From: an uncultured Clostridiaceae bacterium
GTDB lineage: Bacteria; Bacillota; Clostridia; Clostridiales; Oxobacteraceae
Length of the DNA: 5,446 nucleotides
Assembly: GCA_937900065.1 (NCBI GenBank)
Contig: CALCDS010000277.1
Coordinates: 1 to 5,446 of the forward strand
Direction of reading: 5' to 3'
Position 1 is the stretch's first letter; every line of letters begins with the position of its first letter. Of the stretch, positions 1 through 5,446 are shown piece after piece. The notes under the pieces are model-generated. The model did no database searches and was not told where the DNA came from. It was given only the letters and a program-made list of their open reading frames with translations. The translations under genes and the position numbers were made by a program.

Positions 1-1
1 C

Positions 2-33
2 TGCTGCAACAATGCATTGCGCATTGTGCAGCA
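2..33. repeat. Strong hairpin downstream of murB
   Basis: Positions 2-15 and 21-33 form an inverted repeat with 13 paired bases, a single unpaired A at position 8 and a 5-base loop (16-20). Positions 10-19 (CAATGCATTG) are also a perfect palindrome, so alternative foldings exist. The hairpin starts 56 bases beyond the murB stop codon in the direction of transcription. That is a natural place for an intrinsic terminator of the murB transcript, but the bases that would form the U-tract lie outside the window. It could equally be part of a dispersed palindromic repeat. No coding sequence was recognised in this stretch. Confidence 0.6.
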
Positions 34-88
34 AGACCCAGCATAATCATACGCGGTTTCTTGTTGAAACATCATGCTATCGCCTATA

Positions 89-1006
89 TCACAGATCTTC
101 TCCGATGACCTTTACTTCAGGCTCCAAGCTTATTTCAAATTTTTTATAAACCGTTTCCTCTACAATATCTATAAGCTTCAATATATCATCGGCCGTTGCA
201 TTGCCTACATTCACTATAAAACCCGAGTGCATCGTAGATACCATTGCACCGCCCACGCTCCTACCTTTCAAGCCTGCCTCTTCAATCAGCTTAGGGGCAA
301 AACTTTCCTTAGGCCTTTTAAATGTGCTGCCTGCACTTGGCATATTAAGGGGCTGTTTCGCCTTCCGCCTCTCTCTCAATGTATCCATCCTTGCTTTAAT
401 CTCATCATATTCCCCAATCTTTAAGGCAAACTTGGCTCTTACGGCAATATATCCCTTAGCGCTTACTATGCTGGTCCTATAGCCCATTTGAAGCTCTTCT
501 TTGCTCAAAGTTCTTATATTCAAGTCATCATCGATCACATCGGCCGAATAAATCACATCATTTATCTCAGAGTTATACGCGCCTGCGTTCATTGCAATCG
601 CCCCGCCGACAGTGCCGGGTATTCCGCTTGCAAATTCCATACCCTTTAAGCTTGCCCTAAGAGCTTCTTTTGAAACCACTGACAGAAGAGCACCGGCTTC
701 GGCTGTTATCATGCTGCCTTCAGTATATATCTTGCTGAAGTCATCAAATATTTTCAATACTACACCCCTGATTCCGCCATCTTTAACTACAAGGTTTGTG
801 CCGTTTCCCATCACAAATATAGGGCATTCATTCTCACGGCAAAGCCTCAATATATCCCTTATCTGGATTTCATCATTAGGGGTTATAAAAATATCGGCCG
901 GTCCCCCAACTTTAAAAGATGTATGGTTTTTCATTGGCTCATTTATTTTTATATTATCTTTTCCAACAACTGCAATGAATTTCTCAATTATATCGCACTT
1001 ATTCAC
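89..1006 (-). CDS. murB: UDP-N-acetylenolpyruvoylglucosamine reductase (MurB, type II)
   Basis: MurB is a cytoplasmic FAD enzyme that uses NADPH to reduce UDP-GlcNAc-enolpyruvate to UDP-MurNAc, the second committed step of peptidoglycan precursor synthesis. The 305-residue product has the usual length for Firmicute type II enzymes. FAD-binding segments are visible at about 28-37 (NHTSFKVGGP), 67-75 (GNGTNLVV) and 128-144 (GIPGTVGGAIAMNAGAY). The substrate-binding arginine is in YRTS (R177). The catalytic serine that protonates the enol intermediate is S227 in SAGSTFKRP. The conserved C-terminal LEPEV (294-298) supplies the acidic catalytic residue, probably E297. The insertion typical of the E. 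coli-like type I enzyme is not apparent. The start is GTG at 1006, chosen because AAGGAG lies 8 bases upstream and the homologous region begins soon after. A 162-bp gap separates it from the upstream PHP gene, and a candidate promoter lies there. One oddity is the segment 249-260 (RSVGGAMVSTMH), where many homologues read GY.(I/V)GGAQVSEKH. The surrounding fold motifs are intact, so I expect an active enzyme. Confidence 0.97.
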   Translation of the reverse strand: MNKCDIIEKFIAVVGKDNIKINEPMKNHTSFKVGGPADIFITPNDEIQIRDILRLCRENECPIFVMGNGTNLVVKDGGIRGVVLKIFDDFSKIYTEGSMITAEAGALLSVVSKEALRASLKGMEFASGIPGTVGGAIAMNAGAYNSEINDVIYSADVIDDDLNIRTLSKEELQMGYRTSIVSAKGYIAVRAKFALKIGEYDEIKARMDTLRERRKAKQPLNMPSAGSTFKRPKESFAPKLIEEAGLKGRSVGGAMVSTMHSGFIVNVGNATADDILKLIDIVEETVYKKFEISLEPEVKVIGEDL

Positions 1007-1014
1007 CGCCTCAT

Positions 1015-1020
1015 CTCCTT
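1015..1020 (-). promoter_or_regulatory. murB ribosome binding site deciding a GTG start
   Basis: On the minus strand AAGGAG ends 8 bases before GTG at 1006, an ideal spacing. This supports the GTG rather than a later codon as the murB start. No in-frame ATG occurs before residue 25, which would already be close to the FAD-binding segment at 28. Confidence 0.8.
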
Positions 1021-1095
1021 ACTGTTTCTACCATATTAATCTATGTTAACTTTCCATGCGGACAAACAGTTACAACAGTTTATCACAATAATTAA

Positions 1096-1124
1096 AGTAT
1101 AATTTCAGTAACCGACTTGTGCAA
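1096..1124 (-). promoter_or_regulatory. Candidate sigma-A promoter for murB
   Basis: On the minus strand a TTGCAC -35-like element (1119-1124) is followed after exactly 17 bases by TATACT (1096-1101), a 5 of 6 match to TATAAT. The -35 match is poor (TTG only), so the call rests on the -10 element, the spacing and the location in a 162-bp gap. Transcription would start near 1089 and give a leader of about 80 nt before murB. The -35 element lies within the dyad at 1114-1127. Confidence 0.4.
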
Positions 1125-1127
1125 GTC
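1114..1127. repeat. Dyad-symmetric 14-mer overlapping the putative murB -35
   Basis: GACTTGTGCAAGTC has six perfectly complementary bases on each side of a central TG. It covers the whole proposed -35 hexamer, a typical place for a repressor operator. It could instead form a small 5-bp, 4-nt-loop hairpin in RNA if the transcript comes from upstream. No regulator family is identifiable from the site. Confidence 0.45.
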
Positions 1128-1168
1128 TATGCTTATCAAAGATTGCAATTTTTTTATAGTTTCAAAAA

Positions 1169-1897
1169 CTATTCTACATCAAGGAGTTTGCCCTTGTCAT
1201 GAAGATATTTTTTGAATCTTTCAGGAGATGTATTCATTATCATATCATCTTCAATACCTGCTTCTTTTATGATATGGTCTGCTTTTTCAAATTCGCCTAT
1301 TGAAAAACAGATATGAGCATCGCTTCCAATCACTATCTGTGCTCCAAACTCTTTTGCCTTTTGTGCTATTTTAAGGCAATTGTCATAGCTTCCTATTCTT
1401 GATGTAACAAATGAGCTGTTGTTTATCTCTATCAAAACATTCTTTTGCTTTGCAGCCTTTACCACTGCATCTATATCTATCTTAAATGCCGGATTGCCCG
1501 GATGACCGATTATGTCGACATATTTATTATCCATTGCATTGATCAAGGCTCTTGTATTTTCATCCCTGCTCCCCGGCTTCAAGCATATATCATGAAGGCT
1601 TGCAATAACCAAATCCAGCTTTTTTAACCTTTCGGCAGGCATGTCAAGTTTTCCATCATAATCCATTATATTAGCTTCAACGCCCCTAAGCACATAAACC
1701 CCATATATTATCCTCGGGATTACCTTTAGATTTCCAAAGTATATTATGCTTGGCCCGCCAGGCATGGCAGGGCCATGTTCCGTATCGGCCATCATTTTAA
1801 GCCCCTTATCGGCTGCACACTTCACATTTTCAAGAAGTGTAGTGTACGCATGGCCGCTTACAATCGTATGAGTATGTGTATCAATCAGATATTTCAT
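1169..1897 (-). CDS. PHP-domain metallophosphatase, YcdX family
   Basis: This 242-residue protein is a single PHP-domain (polymerase and histidinol phosphatase) metal-dependent hydrolase. It has no signal peptide or membrane segment and should be cytoplasmic. It begins with the DTHTHT motif (6-11) followed by SGHAY (14-18), EHGPAMPG (40-47), RGVEANI (71-77), ASLHD (99-103), GHPGNP (131-136) and GSDAH (191-195). Compared with the trinuclear zinc site known for E. coli YcdX, all nine expected ligands occur, each shifted by one residue: H8, H10, H16, H41, E74, H102, H132, D193 and H195. The family usually reads TDH before GPAMPG; here it is TEH, with the Asp replaced by Glu next to ligand H41. 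Family members show phosphatase activity in vitro, but the physiological substrate is not established, so I give no gene symbol. The ATG at 1897 is preceded by a perfect AGGAGG. It lies 96 bp after uvrC and 162 bp before murB, and may share their transcript. Confidence 0.93.
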   Translation of the reverse strand: MKYLIDTHTHTIVSGHAYTTLLENVKCAADKGLKMMADTEHGPAMPGGPSIIYFGNLKVIPRIIYGVYVLRGVEANIMDYDGKLDMPAERLKKLDLVIASLHDICLKPGSRDENTRALINAMDNKYVDIIGHPGNPAFKIDIDAVVKAAKQKNVLIEINNSSFVTSRIGSYDNCLKIAQKAKEFGAQIVIGSDAHICFSIGEFEKADHIIKEAGIEDDMIMNTSPERFKKYLHDKGKLLDVE

Positions 1898-1905
1898 TTC
1901 TTATG

Positions 1906-1911
1906 CCTCCT
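1906..1911 (-). promoter_or_regulatory. Consensus ribosome binding site of the PHP gene
   Basis: AGGAGG on the minus strand lies 8 bases before the ATG at 1897. It is the strongest Shine-Dalgarno sequence in the window. A short inverted repeat, AACAAT (1914-1919) and ATTGTT (1928-1933) with an 8-base loop, sits immediately upstream. It is AT-only apart from one C-G pair and is probably too weak to matter. Confidence 0.75.
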
Positions 1912-1993
1912 AAAACAATGACTATTTATTGTTAAACCATTTTTAATACTGTGTTGTCTCTAAAACAGCCTCATCCATTTATTGCTCTATAAT

Positions 1994-3862
1994 TTATCTC
2001 TTATGAAAAAAATCGTATACGGATCGTGCAGATGATTCATTCATGCCCTGCACCGACTTCAGCTCTTCGATTTCAGCCTCTTTTATCTTATCTATCGAGC
2101 CAAAGTGCTTCATAAGAGCTTTTTTTCTTGTATCTCCAATTCCCTTGATCTCATTGAGCACTGATTTTACCATTCTTGAATTCCTAAGGCTCCTATGATA
2201 ACTTATGGCAAACCTGTGAGCTTCATCCTGTATCCTGGTTATCAGCTTAAAGGCTTCTGAATTTCTTGAAACCGGCAGCTCCCTGCCGTCATATATAAGG
2301 CCTCTTGTCCTATGCCGGTCGTCTTTGACCATCCCACACACGGGTATGTCTATGTCCAATCCGCACAGGACCTTCAGCACGGCGTTGACCTGTCCTTCTC
2401 CTCCATCTATCATAACCAAATCCGGCAGATTTGAAAACTTTCCCGGGTTTGTATCTATATTTTTCAGCTTCAACATTTTTAACTCTTCAAGCCCGCGCTT
2501 AAAACGCCTCTCAAGCACTTCCTGCATGCTTCCATAATCATCTGGCCCGGAAACCGACTTGATTTTAAATCTTCTATATTCGCTGTTTTTAGGTTTGCCG
2601 TCTATGAATACGACCATGGAACCTACGGGATCCACCCCCTGTATGTTTGAAATATCAAATGCCTCGATTCTGGACGGCAATTCATCGAGTCCCAATACAT
2701 CCGAAAGTTCTTCTATGGCTCCCTTTGACATTTGCTCCTCTTTGATCAGCTTTTGGCTGAAATTTTTAAGCGCTATAGCCGCGTTTTCCGCGACCATGTT
2801 TACCAGCTGCTTCTTTTCACCAACTTTAGGCACCTTTATATGGACCTTTGAACCTTTTTTGCTTTCAAGCCAGGATTCAATTATATTTGTCTCATCTATT
2901 TCTTCCTGCAAAAGTATATCCCTTGGCACAAAAACCGTACCAGAGTAAAATTGTTTTACAAACTCAGTCAGAATCTCCCGTGATGAAGAGCTGCAGCCGT
3001 CCGGAATCATAAAATGTTCCCTGCCTATCAGCTTTCCTCCCCTTACGAAAAAAATCTGTATGCAGGTACTGTCTTCAGATTGGGCAAACGCTATCACATC
3101 CTCGTCCTCCATGCTTGAGGAGAGGACTTTCTGCTTTTCCTGTATTTGCTTTAAGGCAATTATTTTATCCCTGTAATCTGCGGCCTTCTCATACTCCATT
3201 TTCTCGGACGCGTCATCCATCCTTATCTTAAGTTCATCCATGAGTTCGGACTGCTCTCCGGATAGGAAAAGGCATATTTCCTTCATCATGCTTTTGTATT
3301 CTTCCTTATCTACATTACCCCGGCATGGTGCGCTGCATCTTCCTATATAATAATTGAGGCAAGGCCTGCCGCTTAAAGCCTTATCAGAAGAAATAGCCCT
3401 GCTGCAGGTGCGCACTTTAAACAGCTTTTTTATGATATCTATGGTCTCCCTTATTGCGTACGAACCTGAATAGGGCCCAAAATATTTGGCACCATCTCTT
3501 TCTATTTTTCTAGCCATAATCACTCTTGGATACTCTTCATTCATAGTGACTTTTATATATGGATAATGCTTATCGTCTTTCAAGAGTATGTTATACTTTG
3601 GCCTATGCTTTTTTATAAGGTTGCATTCCAAAATCAAAGCTTCAAGTTCGGAATCGGTAACTATGTACTCAAATTCTGCGATGTTCTCAACCATTGCCCT
3701 CACTTTGGGGGAATGGTTCTTTGAATTTTGGAAATACTGCCTCACTCTATTTTTAAGAGATACTGCTTTGCCAATATATATTATGTGCATGTTTTTGTCC
3801 TTCATAATATACACGCCCGGCTGTTCGGGCAGCAATTTCAGCTGTTCTTCTATATTGAACAT
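1994..3862 (-). CDS. uvrC: Excinuclease ABC subunit C (UvrC)
   Basis: UvrC joins the UvrB-DNA complex in nucleotide excision repair and makes both incisions around a lesion. The 622-residue product has every domain of the family in order. The N-terminal GIY-YIG nuclease (about 12-95), which cuts 3' of the damage, shows GVY (16-18), YIG (29-31), R39 and E79. A cysteine-rich region (C153, C168, C176, C180) matches the four cysteines reported to bind an iron-sulfur cluster in E. coli UvrC. The UVR motif (about 206-241) contacts UvrB. The RNase H-like 5' nuclease has the expected D-D-H triad: D403 in FDISN, D486 in MIDGGEGQ and H549 in DEAHRFA. Tandem helix-hairpin-helix motifs (about 569-620, with GIGDTRKKALMKHFGS) bind DNA. 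The ATG at 3862 follows a GGA/AGAGG-rich Shine-Dalgarno sequence and fits the usual family N-terminus (LPEQPGVYIMKD). Spacing between the first two cysteines is 15 residues here against 12 in E. coli. No uvrA or uvrB is in the window. Confidence 0.98.
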   Translation of the reverse strand: MFNIEEQLKLLPEQPGVYIMKDKNMHIIYIGKAVSLKNRVRQYFQNSKNHSPKVRAMVENIAEFEYIVTDSELEALILECNLIKKHRPKYNILLKDDKHYPYIKVTMNEEYPRVIMARKIERDGAKYFGPYSGSYAIRETIDIIKKLFKVRTCSRAISSDKALSGRPCLNYYIGRCSAPCRGNVDKEEYKSMMKEICLFLSGEQSELMDELKIRMDDASEKMEYEKAADYRDKIIALKQIQEKQKVLSSSMEDEDVIAFAQSEDSTCIQIFFVRGGKLIGREHFMIPDGCSSSSREILTEFVKQFYSGTVFVPRDILLQEEIDETNIIESWLESKKGSKVHIKVPKVGEKKQLVNMVAENAAIALKNFSQKLIKEEQMSKGAIEELSDVLGLDELPSRIEAFDISNIQGVDPVGSMVVFIDGKPKNSEYRRFKIKSVSGPDDYGSMQEVLERRFKRGLEELKMLKLKNIDTNPGKFSNLPDLVMIDGGEGQVNAVLKVLCGLDIDIPVCGMVKDDRHRTRGLIYDGRELPVSRNSEAFKLITRIQDEAHRFAISYHRSLRNSRMVKSVLNEIKGIGDTRKKALMKHFGSIDKIKEAEIEELKSVQGMNESSARSVYDFFHKR

Positions 3863-3867
3863 TCTCT

Positions 3868-3877
3868 TCCTCTTCCT
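3868..3877 (-). promoter_or_regulatory. uvrC ribosome binding site (duplicated purine tract)
   Basis: The minus strand carries AGGAAGAGGA just before the uvrC ATG. The GAGG core (3869-3872) lies 6 bases from the start codon, and a second AGGA lies just upstream. This supports the ATG at 3862. Confidence 0.65.
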
Positions 3878-3911
3878 ATTACCATATGATTTATGCTATT
3901 TTAAGCTTTAT

Positions 3912-3966
3912 ATTGATTTTTGAACATCACTCTTGCAGTTTGCACTTGGATTTGTTCAAAATCAAT
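3912..3966. repeat. Long imperfect inverted repeat in the pbp-uvrC gap
   Basis: ATTGATTTTTGAACA (3912-3926) is the reverse complement of TGTTCAAAATCAAT (3953-3966), apart from one extra T in the first arm, giving 14 paired bases per arm. The 26-base spacer holds TGCA-GTT-TGCA (3934-3944), which could add a small internal stem. The structure lies 34 bases after the pbp stop codon and 49 bases before uvrC. Neither strand has a U-tract directly after the repeat, so it is not a standard intrinsic terminator. It may be an mRNA processing or stabilising element, a regulatory site, or the trace of an old insertion. Confidence 0.7.
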
Positions 3967-4000
3967 GCGCAATATATCTTTACCATGCAATATCGTCACG

Positions 4001-5425
4001 CTATTTATTCAAATAGGCCTCCAAAACCTTTCTTGAAACCGATGCGGCTTTTCCGCCGCTTTCAGCCACATTCTCCACAACAGTGGCAATTGCGATTTCC
4101 GGATCATTTGCCGGCATAAAGGCCACAAACCATGAATGAGGATTTTTGCCTTCTCCGACATCGGCGGTCCCGGTCTTGCCTGCAACATCCACTCCGGATA
4201 TGATCGCATTTTTGCCGGTTCCTCTTTTTACAACATCCACCATCATATCTCCAACCTTATCCGCTGTTTCGCTGCTTATAGGCTGTGACAGCACCGATGG
4301 TTTTGCATTGCTTATATCCCATCCGTACGGGTCGACTATGGATTTTACAAGCACAGGCTTCATCATGACGCCCCCATTTGCTATCGTTGATACCGCAAGC
4401 AGCATCTGAAGCGGAGTAACCCTTACATTATACTGGCCTATTGAACTTTGAGCTACGCTGTCGGGCCTGCTTTCGTCTATTGAAGGAAAATAGCTTTGAG
4501 ATACTTGAATATCAAATGGTATGCTCTTGTTGAAATAAAAATCTTCAGCACCTTTTTTAAGCCTGGCCGCGCCAAGCTCCATTCCTATTTGTCCGAAAAC
4601 CACATTGCTGGATACCCTTAGGGCATCGTGCATGGCTATCCTTCCATGAGCTTCGGAGTTAAAATTATTTAAAGTATAGTTCCCTATTTTTAAATATCCC
4701 TTGTCAACATACTCTTTGGTTTCTATACCGCTTATGTTCTCAAGAGCTTCGCTCGCAACTATTATTTTGAACGTCGAACCCGGAGGATAAATGCCGGGCT
4801 GTATTGCCCTGTTTAAAAATACCCCCTCTTCATCCCGCTTTGAGAGGGTATTCCAATCCCTATCAACTGTGCTTGGATTAAAAGTAGGCTTTGATACCAT
4901 GCATAATATCTCACCGGTTTTTGGATTCATCGCTACTATTGAACCCCTGTTGTTTCCAAGGGCATCATATGCAGCTTTTTGAAGGTCCGAATCTATCGTA
5001 AGCATAAGGCCGTTACCCTTTCTTTCGGCCCTGGTCATTATGTCCCTGACAAGCTTGAATGGATTGATTACATCAGCATTGAGCAGTTCGCTTGCATATG
5101 CTCTTTCAAGCCCCGAAGTACCGTATTTCATGCTGTAGTATCCAATCACCGGAGCATAAGCCATTTCATAGCCTTCCTTATATACTCTCTTTTGTGAGTT
5201 GTCCTCCTGCCTTACGCTGTCTGCAATCACATTCATATCCCTGTCATATATGGTTCCCCTTAAAACTTCATACTCCTTGTTCCGGTTCCTCCTGTTATAT
5301 GGATCCGACGCAAGGTTTTCGCCGTACTTTATCTCGAAAAAAGAAAGGTAGCCTATTATAACAAAGAATGCAGCACAAATTACAATCAACACTTTTATTA
5401 TATTCTTTCTGGATTTATCGTCCAT
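4001..5425 (-). CDS. Class B penicillin-binding protein (peptidoglycan transpeptidase)
   Basis: This 474-residue protein is a membrane-anchored D,D-transpeptidase that cross-links peptidoglycan stem peptides on the outer face of the membrane and is a target of beta-lactams. A short basic cytoplasmic tail is followed by one hydrophobic segment (about 9-30). The conserved RGTIYDR of class B enzymes is at 56-62, and a compact N-terminal region continues to about 140. The transpeptidase domain begins near LTIDSDLQ (142-149). Its motifs are complete: catalytic S217 in STFK (217-220, within YPPGSTFK), SSN (272-274) and KTG (417-419, within AGKTGTAD). SIGQ...VTPLQM (328-341) is also typical. No transglycosylase domain or C-terminal PASTA repeats are present. 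At 474 residues it is shorter than most PBP2 or SpoVD proteins and resembles the compact PbpA-like group often paired with an FtsW/RodA glycosyltransferase. The start at 5425 has GGAAGT 6 bases upstream. The same frame stays open for the 7 codons to the window edge, but homology and the membrane segment favour this ATG. Whether it acts in division, elongation or sporulation cannot be told from sequence. Confidence 0.95.
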   Translation of the reverse strand: MDDKSRKNIIKVLIVICAAFFVIIGYLSFFEIKYGENLASDPYNRRNRNKEYEVLRGTIYDRDMNVIADSVRQEDNSQKRVYKEGYEMAYAPVIGYYSMKYGTSGLERAYASELLNADVINPFKLVRDIMTRAERKGNGLMLTIDSDLQKAAYDALGNNRGSIVAMNPKTGEILCMVSKPTFNPSTVDRDWNTLSKRDEEGVFLNRAIQPGIYPPGSTFKIIVASEALENISGIETKEYVDKGYLKIGNYTLNNFNSEAHGRIAMHDALRVSSNVVFGQIGMELGAARLKKGAEDFYFNKSIPFDIQVSQSYFPSIDESRPDSVAQSSIGQYNVRVTPLQMLLAVSTIANGGVMMKPVLVKSIVDPYGWDISNAKPSVLSQPISSETADKVGDMMVDVVKRGTGKNAIISGVDVAGKTGTADVGEGKNPHSWFVAFMPANDPEIAIATVVENVAESGGKAASVSRKVLEAYLNK

Positions 5426-5431
5426 CGGATC

Positions 5432-5437
5432 ACTTCC
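5432..5437 (-). promoter_or_regulatory. Ribosome binding site of the penicillin-binding protein gene
   Basis: GGAAGT on the minus strand ends 6 bases before the ATG at 5425 and is one mismatch from GGAGGT. Its last base forms the start of a TGA (5430-5432) in another frame. That TGA could be the stop codon of an upstream gene, but only four codons of that frame are visible, so no upstream gene can be called. Confidence 0.5.
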
Positions 5438-5446
5438 AATAGTTTT

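Noticed and set aside
1..75. Open frame on the minus strand from ATGATG (72-75) running off the window, as a possible start of the next gene
   Set aside because: Only 25 codons are visible, no good ribosome binding site precedes it, the peptide matches no family I know, and it runs through the strong hairpin. A second ATG frame from position 50 is equally unsupported.
1007..1168. Riboswitch or T-box in the murB leader
   Set aside because: The gap is 162 bases and lacks recognisable conserved cores such as the T-box bulge. Only short simple pairings are visible.
1141..1171. Intrinsic terminator after the PHP gene
   Set aside because: ATAGTTT/AAACTAT (1156-1172) can pair around a 3-base loop, but it is nearly all A-T. 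In the minus-strand transcript it is followed by an A-tract, not a U-tract. On the plus strand the T-run comes before the stem rather than after it.
2559..2948. 129-residue open frame on the plus strand inside uvrC, and similar plus-strand frames elsewhere
   Set aside because: It is antisense to well-conserved uvrC codons. The composition is that of a reading-frame shadow, and no domain is recognisable. The same applies to the plus-strand frames at 74-424, 201-482, 612-1049 and 4146-4409.
3922..3957. LexA (SOS) box upstream of uvrC
   Set aside because: GAAC and GTTC half-sites are present but separated by about 28 bases rather than the 4 of a Firmicute SOS box, so this is not a canonical site.
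4009..4209. 66-residue minus-strand frame overlapping the 3' end of the PBP gene
   Set aside because: It is a frame-shifted reading of the KTG-containing region of the PBP, whose own frame is intact and conserved.
1..5446. A hidden novel system, CRISPR array, mobile element, tRNA or other RNA gene
   Set aside because: About 90 percent of the window is four intact conserved genes with uniform composition. No direct-repeat array, transposase, integrase, cloverleaf pattern or unexplained long open frame was found.

Overview
The window reads as an ordinary chromosomal segment from a Gram-positive Firmicute, most likely of class Clostridia. All four genes lie on the minus strand. The base composition is moderately AT-rich, ATA and AGG codons are common, and ribosome binding sites are purine-rich (AGGAGG, AAGGAG). 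The peptidoglycan-synthesis, uvrC and PHP-phosphatase neighbourhood is one I associate with clostridial genomes. I cannot name the genus.

Reading in the direction of transcription, from high to low coordinates, the order is as follows. (1) A short class B penicillin-binding protein (4001-5425), complete with one N-terminal membrane anchor and all three transpeptidase motifs. (2) uvrC (1994-3862), the dual-incision nuclease subunit of nucleotide excision repair, complete. (3) A PHP-domain metallophosphatase of the YcdX type (1169-1897), with all nine expected metal ligands. (4) murB (89-1006), UDP-N-acetylenolpyruvoylglucosamine reductase, starting at GTG. The 88 bases downstream of murB hold a strong hairpin but no recognisable start of rapZ, the gene I would expect next in many Clostridia.

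The genes are collinear and separated by gaps of 138, 96 and 162 bp, with no obvious intrinsic terminator between them, so they may be co-transcribed. Two gaps carry structure. The pbp-uvrC gap has a long imperfect inverted repeat (14 paired bases per arm, 26-base spacer). The PHP-murB gap has a plausible sigma-A promoter whose -35 region lies inside a dyad-symmetric 14-mer, suggesting that murB can be transcribed separately. Functionally, pbp and murB both serve peptidoglycan synthesis (murB makes UDP-MurNAc in the cytoplasm, the PBP cross-links outside). uvrC is DNA repair, and the PHP protein has no firm role.

I found no mobile element, CRISPR array, RNA gene or clear defence or novel system. 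The observations worth a second look are non-coding structures and small sequence oddities within known families.
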